Below, piece after piece: positions 30,294 to 38,333 of a stretch of 64,000 nt of DNA; positions within the stretch are counted from its first letter, which is position 1, and every line of letters begins with the position of its first letter. This stretch comes from Bacteroidetes bacterium OLB11 (GTDB lineage Bacteria; Bacteroidota; Bacteroidia; Chitinophagales; Chitinophagaceae): contig LNFQ01000023.1 in the NCBI GenBank assembly GCA_001567165.1, positions 1 to 64,000 of the forward strand. Direction: 5' to 3'. The position numbers were made by a program, and so were the translations under genes. Below the pieces are notes generated by a model that ran no database searches, was not told where the DNA came from, and saw nothing but the letters and a program-made list of their open reading frames with translations.

Positions 30294-31727
30294 ATGTCAG
30301 ATAGAATCAATTCAAAAACAAAAATTATTGCAACTGTTGGCCCTTCATGTAATAGCTACGAAGGACTACTCGCTCTAGTAAACACAGGTGTGAATGTGTT
30401 TCGTTTAAATTTTTCTCATGGAACTCATGAAGAGCACGCTATTGTTATTCAGCATATTCGAAAAATAAATGATCATTTACCTTTTAATATTGCCATATTA
30501 GCAGACTTGCAAGGTCCAAAACTGAGAATTGGTGAAGTTGAAAATAATGCAATCGTTATTAAAGAAAATGATATTATCACTTTTACCTCTGAAAAATGCA
30601 TCGGTAATAAAGAAAAATTGTATTTGTCTTATCCCAATTTTCATAATGATGTGAAAATTGGCGAGAAAATATTAATTGATGATGGTAAAATTGAAGTAAA
30701 GGTGGTTGAAATTCATGATAATACAGACGTATCTGCTGTAGTAACTACTGGTGGAGTTTTATCTTCAAAAAAAGGAATTAATCTACCACAAACAAAAATA
30801 TCACTTCCTGCTTTAACTGATAAAGACTTAAATGATTTGAGCTTTATTATTGAACAAAATATTGATTGGATTGCATTGAGTTTTGTTAGAAAGCCTGATG
30901 ATATTTTAGAATTAAAATCAATCTTAAATAGCAAAGAAAGTAAGGCTAAAATAATAGCTAAAATTGAAAAGCCGGAAGCACTTTTAACATTAAGAGAAAT
31001 TATTTTAGCTAGCGATGCAATCATGGTTGCGCGTGGTGATTTGGGAGTAGAACTTCCAGTAGAGCAAATACCCATGATTCAAAAAAACATTATAAGAAAA
31101 TGTATTCATCGTGCAAAACCTGTCATTATTGCAACCCAAATGATGGAAAGTATGATAGATCGTGTCAAACCGAATCGAAGTGAAATTACAGATGTAGCAA
31201 ATGCGGTATTAGAAGGTGCCGATGCTGTAATGTTGAGTGGAGAAACTGCTGTAGGCGAACATCCTTCACTTGTGGTAGATACAATGAGAAAGATTATTAG
31301 TGAGGTTGAAAAAGAAGAAATTATTTATAATAAAAACTTGATTCCGCAAGCTCATTCTCCTTCTTTTTTATCGGATGCTCTTTGTTATAATGCTTGTAAA
31401 ATTGCTGACGATGTACATGCAAATGCAATTATTGGAATGACTCAAAGTGGTTACACTGGTTTTATGTTGTCTAGTTTTAGACCCAAATCACCTTTATTTA
31501 TTTTCACTAAGAATTTATCATTGGTGAACCAGTTGAGCCTCAGTTGGGGGGTACAGGCATTCTATTATGATAAAGAAATTAGTTTGGATGAAATTATTTT
31601 TGATCAAATTGATATTATAAAAAATAAACATTTGATTAAATCGGGGGATGTTGTCATAAATACTGGAAGTACACCTATCCATCAACATTTGCCAACGAAT
31701 ACCATCAAAATTTCAAAAGTTTTATAA
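30294..31727 (+). CDS. pyk: Pyruvate kinase
   Basis: 477 residues, last step of glycolysis: phosphoenolpyruvate plus ADP to pyruvate plus ATP. TKIIATVGPSC starts the barrel, NVFRLNFSHG (substrate/metal), ILADLQGPKLRIGEV, KIIAKIEKPEAL (catalytic Lys), ARGDLGVELP and ATQMMESMI are all present. The C-terminal allosteric-type domain is present. Starts 21 bases after the upstream terminator; no exact promoter box was seen in that gap, so transcription may come from read-through. Stops 2 bases from the convergent GT2 gene. Confidence 0.97.
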   Translation: MSDRINSKTKIIATVGPSCNSYEGLLALVNTGVNVFRLNFSHGTHEEHAIVIQHIRKINDHLPFNIAILADLQGPKLRIGEVENNAIVIKENDIITFTSEKCIGNKEKLYLSYPNFHNDVKIGEKILIDDGKIEVKVVEIHDNTDVSAVVTTGGVLSSKKGINLPQTKISLPALTDKDLNDLSFIIEQNIDWIALSFVRKPDDILELKSILNSKESKAKIIAKIEKPEALLTLREIILASDAIMVARGDLGVELPVEQIPMIQKNIIRKCIHRAKPVIIATQMMESMIDRVKPNRSEITDVANAVLEGADAVMLSGETAVGEHPSLVVDTMRKIISEVEKEEIIYNKNLIPQAHSPSFLSDALCYNACKIADDVHANAIIGMTQSGYTGFMLSSFRPKSPLFIFTKNLSLVNQLSLSWGVQAFYYDKEISLDEIIFDQIDIIKNKHLIKSGDVVINTGSTPIHQHLPTNTIKISKVL

Positions 31728-31729
31728 AC

Positions 31730-32455
31730 TTATTTTGTTATTTTTCTTATCCGAATAACTTCCCAAAACATATTCCAACTATCTCGTAAAACCCTTATTT
31801 TACTACCTTCTACTGCATTCCATTCAATAGGCATTTCTATAATTTGATGATTGAGTAATTGAGCTTTTTTGAGTAATTCCACATCATGAGCCCAGCCTTT
31901 TATTTGCAAATCAGAAAATAGTTTTTGAGCTATCGATTTAGGATATAATTTGAACCCACATTGGGTGTCTTTTATATCAAGTTTAATGATTTGACGTATC
32001 AAATAATTAAATATATTTCCTATGATTTTTCTTTTTAAAGAATCATTGACTTTTGATGTTGCTAATTCTCTTGAGCCGATAAGAATTTCGTTTTCATTAA
32101 ATGTTTTTTTCTTTGAAATCCAGTTTAATAGCTCGTTAGGATGGGTTGCCATATCGGCATCTAATGTCAGAATGAAGTCGTGTTTTGCAAGCATAACTCC
32201 ATGACGCAAAGCACCTCCTTTTCCAGTATTAGATTGCTTTATTATTTGAAGAACTCCTTTATCTTGTAATGATTTTAGAAATCGATTTTGGGATAGGGTG
32301 CCAAATGTATTGTCTGTGCTACCATCGTCAATAATGATAATTTCATATTGACCTTTCCAAGTCTCAGAAAAATCTTGAATACCAAGCACCATTTTGGATT
32401 CCCTAGTCGTTTCATTATAGCATGGAATAATTAAACTAATAGATGGGTAAAGCAT
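31730..32455 (-). CDS. Glycosyltransferase family 2, dolichyl-phosphate glucosyltransferase-like
   Basis: 241 residues, GT-A fold. SLIIPCYNETTR at the N-terminus, IIIDDGSTDNTF for nucleotide binding, TLDADMATHPNELL with the DxD metal site, GSRELATSKVN, and DTQCGFKLYPKSIA typical of the Alg5/DPM group that glycosylates polyprenyl phosphate carriers at the membrane. No C-terminal transmembrane segments are seen. Lies 33 bases downstream of the serine hydrolase on the same strand. Confidence 0.88.
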   Translation of the reverse strand: MLYPSISLIIPCYNETTRESKMVLGIQDFSETWKGQYEIIIIDDGSTDNTFGTLSQNRFLKSLQDKGVLQIIKQSNTGKGGALRHGVMLAKHDFILTLDADMATHPNELLNWISKKKTFNENEILIGSRELATSKVNDSLKRKIIGNIFNYLIRQIIKLDIKDTQCGFKLYPKSIAQKLFSDLQIKGWAHDVELLKKAQLLNHQIIEMPIEWNAVEGSKIRVLRDSWNMFWEVIRIRKITK

Positions 32456-32488
32456 GAAATGACTTTTGTAGATAATGATAGATTTAGT

Positions 32489-33670
32489 CTATTCGTCAGG
32501 TTCTAACTCCTTGTTGTAAGTAGAATCATTACCCATAACTAAGTTGTAAATTTGAAGAGGTTGTCGGTAAATAGATTTATTAAATTTATTTCCTAAAACG
32601 ATTATTGTAAAATTATCATCAATAAATCGATAAAAACAGGTATTGTTTCCATGCCACCAACCATTGTGATATACAATTTTCGAACCGTCTTCATAATTCA
32701 ACATTCTCCAGCCTAATCCATAATTTTTCACGCCACCGGTTTCAAAACTATAGGGTTTAAATGCTTCTTGTAAGGTTGATTGTTTGATGAATTTATTACC
32801 ATAAAGTGCTTGATCCCACTTGTACAAATCCTCTACTGTACTATAAATTCCTTTGTCTCCTGCTACTCCATCTAAGTGCATTTCGGGATCGAGTTGCCAA
32901 TTGGCTTTGTAACAAAAGGAAGCAGTACACACTCGTTCTTTATTTGGGTCGATCACAAACGTATTTTTCATTCCTAAAGGAGTAAATACAAAACGCTTCA
33001 TAAAATAGTCAAACTTCATGCCACTCACACTTTCCACGATAGAGGCTAGCATTGCAAAATTGGAATTACTATAATTGAATTTGGTATTTGGAGTAAATTT
33101 TAATGCTGGTTTTTTTGTAGCAAATAAATTGACGATATCATCATTATCAAGATACAATTTGCCAACAGGTTTGGCAGCAAAATGGATATAATCTGGCAGA
33201 CCACTACGATGATTCAGCAACATTCTTACTGTGATATTTGGATATGGAAAACTAGGTAAATATTTCGTTACATAATCATCTAAGTTTAAAAGCCCTTTAT
33301 CTTTTAAAAGTAGAATTGCTCCACTTGTTAGTGTTTTGGAAGTAGAAGCCAACTGGCTTTGTGTTTTAGAATCCCACATTACTCCACTTTCTTTTTGGCT
33401 TATTCCAAAATAGTTTTCATACAAAACATGACCTTTATAGCCAATTAATACACTCCCATTAAAACCGGCTTGCACTTGTCTTTTATAAAAAGTATCTAGT
33501 TTATATTGAATAAGTTTGTATTCTGGAGAAGATGTATCAAAATTTTTAATTGATACTTTGCCAAATCGGGGTGCATTGTCTGGGGCCTTCGGTTTTCCGT
33601 TGCTACTGCATGATACGAGAAGTATCATCAAAATGAGTATGGCTCTTATATTTCTCGTGATTGTAGTCAT
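32489..33670 (-). CDS. Serine hydrolase, beta-lactamase/class C (DD-peptidase-like) lipoprotein
   Basis: 393 residues from ATG 33670; an upstream TTG is less likely because it would spoil the signal peptide and would sit inside the promoter box. Lipoprotein signal ends LLVSC-SSN. Active-site motifs of the family: SxxK as STSKTLTS (about residue 108), YxN as NYSNSNFAM (YSN), and the third motif HNGWWHGN. Might be a periplasmic esterase, peptidase or D-amino acid-processing enzyme; true beta-lactamase activity is unlikely to be inferred from this fold alone. Promoter box lies 5 bases before the ATG. Confidence 0.85.
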   Translation of the reverse strand: MTTITRNIRAILILMILLVSCSSNGKPKAPDNAPRFGKVSIKNFDTSSPEYKLIQYKLDTFYKRQVQAGFNGSVLIGYKGHVLYENYFGISQKESGVMWDSKTQSQLASTSKTLTSGAILLLKDKGLLNLDDYVTKYLPSFPYPNITVRMLLNHRSGLPDYIHFAAKPVGKLYLDNDDIVNLFATKKPALKFTPNTKFNYSNSNFAMLASIVESVSGMKFDYFMKRFVFTPLGMKNTFVIDPNKERVCTASFCYKANWQLDPEMHLDGVAGDKGIYSTVEDLYKWDQALYGNKFIKQSTLQEAFKPYSFETGGVKNYGLGWRMLNYEDGSKIVYHNGWWHGNNTCFYRFIDDNFTIIVLGNKFNKSIYRQPLQIYNLVMGNDSTYNKELEPDE

Positions 33671-33675
33671 AGCTT

Positions 33676-33683
33676 CAAAAATA
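33676..33683 (-). promoter_or_regulatory. Serine hydrolase promoter -7 box
   Basis: TATTTTTG on the minus strand, ending 5 bases before the ATG: mRNA expected to be leaderless or nearly so. Confidence 0.5.
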
Positions 33684-33783
33684 AACAATTATATTTTTTA
33701 TAATGTGTGAAAAATGTTAAGATATATGTGTATAAGTTTTTTCAAGACAAAATAGCCTTAGATGAAGGATAATTTACCAAAAG

Positions 33784-33815
33784 AAAAGAGGCTGTCCAAA
33801 AGGACAGCCTCTTTT
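33784..33815 (-). terminator. Terminator after the Asn-rich lipoprotein gene
   Basis: Perfect 14-bp stem (33784-33797 with 33802-33815), A4 loop; on the minus strand it is followed by a T-rich tract. It separates the lipoprotein gene from the serine hydrolase. Confidence 0.82.
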
Positions 33816-33837
33816 ATAAAACAAAAATGAATTATAC

Positions 33838-34597
33838 TTACTTAATTTCTATCAAGCTAGTAAGAGCCAATTCATTTACAGAGTAAATTTTCTTACCTCC
33901 AAATGATTTTGAACCTACATTCCAAGGGCAGATACACATGCTTCCCATTCCTGTTCCTAAAGTTTTCAGTTCAGCAGAAGTGAAAGTAGCACTACTTGTA
34001 TTTCCTGCTAATCTTTTTAATAAAATAGTACCATTTGTACCTACGATTTGAAAGTAAACAGAGTCTGAATTGTTGATATTTCCTTTAACTTTTAATGTAT
34101 AATCGTTATTTGCATCAATTGAAGCTGGTATATCTAGGTCTGCACTTGTTGGCATTCCTTGTGAACTTGCATCATAGGTAAAGCTTGGAACTCCATTTCC
34201 ATTATGTCCGGAAACATTCCAAATGATATTACCACTTGAAAAATCAATACCTGTCAGGTCTGTTTGTGATGGTATAAACGCATAAGTATTATTAGCATTT
34301 AATGTTAATGCTTTTGTATTTAAGTCAACATTTCCTCCATTTACATAGTTTTGGTTTGTTAAATCTCCAAATAGAGCAACCGCAGTTCCTAATTCTAATG
34401 TAGTACTAAATCCTGCTACGGTACTAGTTGTAATTGTACGAATTGCAACTAGTCCACCATCTCCAGATCCAAAAGACGGCTGTGGTGCCGGTGCCGGAGT
34501 GGCGTTGTTATTATTATTATTGTTGTTGTTGTCTGTTTTCTTACATGCAGTGAAAGCAAGAGATAGACTTAGAATTGCTAAAAAAAGTTTTTTTCAT
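33838..34597 (-). CDS. Lipoprotein with poly-Asn linker, function unknown (frameshifted as sequenced)
   Basis: About 252 residues. Signal MKKLFLAILSLSLAFTAC gives a lipobox FTAC, then KKTD, nine Asn in a row and an ATPAPAPQP linker: a surface-exposed, flexible tether. The rest (from about residue 45) is a beta-rich domain of unknown type. The signal reads correctly only if the seven T at 34588-34594 were six; the remainder is open without other breaks. Two Cys (CICPW) lie near the end. Ends before a strong terminator and has an exact -7 box upstream. Confidence 0.7.
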
Positions 34598-34625
34598 AAA
34601 ATAAAATTTAATAATTTAATAAGTG

Positions 34626-34633
34626 CAAAAATA
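34626..34633 (-). promoter_or_regulatory. Lipoprotein gene promoter -7 box
   Basis: TATTTTTG on the minus strand, 28 bases before the ATG at 34597. Confidence 0.45.
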
Positions 34634-34713
34634 TCTAAACTTGACTAAGTCACTATACCTTAGAATGGGTATTTTTTTATGATTAAAAAAATATTGATTA
34701 ATATTGTGCTTAC

Positions 34714-35472
34714 ATGATTAGGCAATATTTGTTTTTACTTTTCATTTTTACTTTTCATTTTGGAAATTCTACTTTAGCTCAAAATAAGCAAAATACTGAA
34801 TCTTCAAAGCAAACCGATTATAAAATCATCTCGTATGAGGTTTTAGAGAATGGAGATACCATTAATAAGAAAAATGCACAATCTGAAAAAATAGGGGAAT
34901 GGGTTGAGATTATTAACGGGAGATATAATGAGCCAGATCGTATAGAAAATGGTTTGTACGAAAATAATGTAAAAGTAGGTGTATGGAAAAGCTATACATC
35001 TTCAGGGAAAATAATTTCACAAGAATTTTATTTGAAAGGACGAAAAAGTGGAGAAGCAAAATACTATGAAGATGGAAAACTATTTTGTGTTGGAAATTAT
35101 TTGGCGTTAAAAGCTGATTATGATTATGATACCATTATGGTTGAAGACCCTGTGAGCAATAAAATAAAACCTGTAATCTTAAAAGCAAATATGGGTAGTG
35201 TGAGACATGGCTTTTGGACTTATTATGATATTTTTACACATGAAGTGATAAAAGTATTAGAATACCAAGCAGATGATATTATTTATGAAAAAGATTATGC
35301 TCAAAAAATTGATAGCACATACATCAAGCAAAGAGATAAAGATTTTAAAAAAGGAACGCCGCCACCCAATGTGATGATTTTGGATAAAAATAAAAAATCA
35401 ACTCGATTTACAGATTTTCCTGAAAATACACAATACGTAAAACCGAATACAAGAGAGAAAATAAAAAGGTAA
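34714..35472 (+). CDS. Secreted MORN/YwqK-like repeat protein
   Basis: 252 residues with a signal peptide (ending STLAQ). Several repeats of the type xGxWxxY...G (KVGVWKSYTSSGKIISQEFY, KSGEAKYYEDGKLFCVGNY, RHGFWTYYDIFTHEVIKVLEY), the pattern of MORN-like or YwqK-family proteins common in Bacteroidota. The domain usually acts as a rigid beta scaffold; role unknown. A charged Lys/Arg-rich C-terminus. Ends 57 bases before dnaX, which has its own promoter. Confidence 0.75.
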   Translation: MIRQYLFLLFIFTFHFGNSTLAQNKQNTESSKQTDYKIISYEVLENGDTINKKNAQSEKIGEWVEIINGRYNEPDRIENGLYENNVKVGVWKSYTSSGKIISQEFYLKGRKSGEAKYYEDGKLFCVGNYLALKADYDYDTIMVEDPVSNKIKPVILKANMGSVRHGFWTYYDIFTHEVIKVLEYQADDIIYEKDYAQKIDSTYIKQRDKDFKKGTPPPNVMILDKNKKSTRFTDFPENTQYVKPNTREKIKR

Positions 35473-35513
35473 AAAAGGTTTTGGACAATCATATTTTAAC
35501 ATATAAAATGATT

Positions 35514-35521
35514 TATATTTG
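35514..35521 (+). promoter_or_regulatory. dnaX promoter -7 box
   Basis: TATATTTG, exact consensus, ending 8 bases before the dnaX ATG; a very short leader is expected. Confidence 0.55.
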
Positions 35522-35529
35522 CAAATCAC

Positions 35530-37332
35530 ATGTCATCAAAATACGTCGTATCTGCTATTAAATATCGCCCTCAGCGATTCAACACAGTTGTTGGTCAATC
35601 TCATATTACAACCACATTAAAAAATGCAATTAAGCAAAACCAACTGGCTCATTCTTTTTTGTTTTGTGGACCAAGAGGTGTCGGCAAAACGACATGTGCC
35701 CGTATTTTAGCAAAAACAATAAACTGTACTAATTTAACCAATGATGCAGAAGCCTGCGATGAATGTCCATCTTGTATTTCATATCGTGAAAATACTTCTT
35801 TTAATGTGCATGAAATTGATGCCGCTTCTAATAATTCTGTTGAAGATATTCGAAATCTGATAGAACAAGTTCGCTATTTGCCATTAGGTGGTAGTAAATA
35901 TAAAGTGTACATCATTGATGAGGTACACATGTTGAGTTTAAGTGCCTTTAATGCATTTTTAAAAACATTAGAGGAGCCTCCAAAACATGCCATTTTCATT
36001 TTGGCAACTACCGAAAAGCATAAAATATTACCAACGATTTTATCACGTTGTCAAATTTTTGATTTTAATCGAATTACAATCGATGATACCATCACGCATT
36101 TGAGCGAAATATGCACTCAAGAACATATCCAATTTGAAAAAGATGCCCTGCATTTAATTGCTCAAAAAAGCGAAGGCTGTATGAGAGATTCATTATCAAT
36201 TATGGATAAAATAGCCAACTTCACTCAAAATCTTATTACATACGAAAATACGATTGAGCATTTAAATATCTTAGATTATGATTATTTTTTCAAACTAACT
36301 GAATCTTTTTTGATGCAAGATTTGAGCAATGTTCTTTTGAATTACGAAACCATATTTTCAAAAGGATTTGAAGGCGATTCTTTTCTCAACGGATTCACCG
36401 AACACTTTCGCAATCTACTCATTTGTAAAGATGACAAAATCGCTCATTTATTACAATTGCCACAAAGTATCAAAACAAAATACTATCAACAAGCCAACCA
36501 AATCAGTGGAGAATATATCATCAATGCTTTATCTATCTTGAATGAGGCTGAAATAAACTATAAGGAAGCAATCAATAAACGCTTGCATGTTGAATTGGCT
36601 TTAATTAAAATCAACTATTTGAGCACCGCACTGCAAGTGATTCGTGAGGGCGACCAACTATTAAAAAAAAAATTTTAGAAAAGACTCCGACCCTAATCAC
36701 CGAACCTCCTAAAAACGAAAACCTATCCCAACAAAACCATATTCAACCCTCTGAAAAACCTGAGCAGAACAAAAAATTAGAACAACCAAATGCAGCTCCA
36801 ATAAGCCAAGCAAGTGAACCAATCAAATCTTCACTTCCAATAACTCCTACTACGAATGTAGCGGAATCAAAATCGAAATATGGTGTTTCAATTGGGGGAA
36901 TAAAAAAATTTAAAAGAATCAGCAAAAGGTAAGGTTTTACAGCAAAACCAACAAAGAGAATCTATCGAAATTACGAATGAAAATTTAGCAAAGGCATGGC
37001 TTGAAAAGTGTAATGAAATAGTGATAGAAAATAACTTTTTGAAAGCCCATTTAACAGATGTGATTGTTACTTTTAAAGATACCGTGATTCATCTGCTAGC
37101 ATACACCGTTGCCTATGATTTCTTAAAATCAAAAAGAATAAAGTTGCTCAATTATTTTAAAGATTTATATAAAAATGAAACAATCAATGTGATTATAGAA
37201 GAGCGAAAATATGAAGTGGAAGAAGGCAACCAAAAAGTGTTAAGTAACAGCGAAATTTTTGAACAGATGAGCCTCAAAAACCCACTACTGAAACAATTAA
37301 AACAAAAATTAGGTATGGATTTTGATTTATAA
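35530..37332 (+). CDS. dnaX: DNA polymerase III subunit gamma/tau (clamp-loader ATPase), two frame changes
   Basis: AAA+ subunit of the clamp loader. Walker A CGPRGVGKTTCARIL (about residue 41), zinc module CDECPSC, Walker B IIDEVHML, sensor TTEKHKI and SRCQ arginine finger are in the first frame, which ends as KKKF-stop after 382 residues, a gamma-length product. Ten A (36663-36672) precede this stop; a -1 shift there opens ILEKTPTLITEPP and a Pro/Gln/Ser-rich linker. A second change at seven A (36902-36908; six expected) leads to the tau C-terminal domain, ending KQKLGMDFDL. The joined tau would be about 600 residues. A ykgJ-type gene follows 14 bases later. Confidence 0.93.
36663..36678 (+). 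promoter_or_regulatory. Candidate programmed frameshift or slippage site in dnaX
   Basis: Zero frame reads tta aaa aaa aaa ttt tag. The run of ten A allows -1 ribosomal slippage (A AAA AAA) or RNA polymerase slippage; the zero-frame stop lies 3 bases past the run. A short gamma and a long tau would result, as established for E. coli (translational) and Thermus (transcriptional) dnaX. Confidence 0.5.
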
Positions 37333-37346
37333 AATTACAAATAGCC

Positions 37347-37859
37347 ATGAGTAAATTATTAAGAAATTTTAAAATTCAATTGCCACAAAATCAAAAAAAG
37401 CTAGTACAGTTTTTAAAAAAATTTGACACACAATATGTCAAAGGATTGCAAAATATAATTGCCGTGTTGGAAACGGAAACATGGAATGAAGTAGATTGTT
37501 TGGAATGTGCTAATTGTTGCAAGGTCATGACACCCACTTTTACAAATGAAGATATCAAACGTATCTCATCTTATGTAAATATGAATGAGAATGAGTTTAC
37601 AGATAAATGGTTGAAGGTAGAAAAAGAAAGCAAGGATGTTGTAAACAAAATTCAACCCTGTCAGTTCTTAAATTTGGAAACAAATAAATGCACCATTTAT
37701 GAAGTTAGACCTGCCGACTGTAGGGAGTTTCCGCATTTTAAGAGAAAACCTTTCGGAGATTATAATCATGTGCATGAGCAAAATATTGAGTACTGTCCTG
37801 CCACTTTTAAGCTCATTGCTAAATTAAAAAAACGGATTGAAAAAGATTATGAATGGTAG
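37347..37859 (+). CDS. YkgJ-family Cys-cluster protein
   Basis: 170 residues with the family's Cys pattern: DCLECANCCKVMTP, then QPCQFLNLETNKCTIYEVRPADCREFPHF and EYCPATF near the end. The cluster probably binds zinc or an iron-sulfur centre; the exact function is not established. Follows dnaX by 14 bases on the same strand, so likely read with it. Confidence 0.85.
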   Translation: MSKLLRNFKIQLPQNQKKLVQFLKKFDTQYVKGLQNIIAVLETETWNEVDCLECANCCKVMTPTFTNEDIKRISSYVNMNENEFTDKWLKVEKESKDVVNKIQPCQFLNLETNKCTIYEVRPADCREFPHFKRKPFGDYNHVHEQNIEYCPATFKLIAKLKKRIEKDYEW

Positions 37860-37865
37860 TGTTTT

Positions 37866-38318
37866 TTATTTAAGAATAATCTTGATAGGCTTACATTCGT
37901 AGTGCTTATTATCATAGCCTGCACAAATAATATTTTCAAAAAATATGGTATCTCCTTTATAAATTCTTTCAGAAAAAAGATGCTTCCAATAGGTCGTCAA
38001 TGTATCATTAATGAATTTATCTGAAGTGTAATCAGTATAGACGATAGGTAAGCCTTCATCATCTTGATATAGCCCACGCTCAGCATATACTATTTCAAAA
38101 CCTTTCACTTTGTAAAAATTATTCATGCTATCCTTAGCACAAAAAGGAATTTTCATAAACTCTTTAAATGCGTTCACATCCAATGTGACTACATCAGAAT
38201 AATGACACCCAAAATACGCCTTATATTTATATTTTTTATTAGCAATAGGGGCAAAAGAAAAGACCATTATTGAAACTAGTAATAATGAAAATGCCCACTT
38301 GAAATGTTTTGGAACCAT
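37866..38318 (-). CDS. Exported protein, possibly GldM C-terminal-like domain
   Basis: 150 residues with a signal peptide or single N-terminal anchor (WAFSLLLVSIMVFSFAP). The C-terminal half reads YKVKGFEIVYAERG then YKGDTIFFENIICAG and ends KPIKIILK. This spacing of beta strands and the G-D-x-I-F-F-E-N-I box resembles the last domain of GldM/PorM, the periplasmic part of the T9SS motor. The resemblance was judged by eye and is inference. Lies 15 bases after valS on the same strand. Otherwise unknown. Confidence 0.5.
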   Translation of the reverse strand: MVPKHFKWAFSLLLVSIMVFSFAPIANKKYKYKAYFGCHYSDVVTLDVNAFKEFMKIPFCAKDSMNNFYKVKGFEIVYAERGLYQDDEGLPIVYTDYTSDKFINDTLTTYWKHLFSERIYKGDTIFFENIICAGYDNKHYECKPIKIILK

Positions 38319-38333
38319 ATTTTTCGAGTTAAA

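Noticed and set aside
33671..33688. Upstream TTG start of the serine hydrolase
   Set aside because: It lies beyond the promoter box and would disturb the lipoprotein signal.
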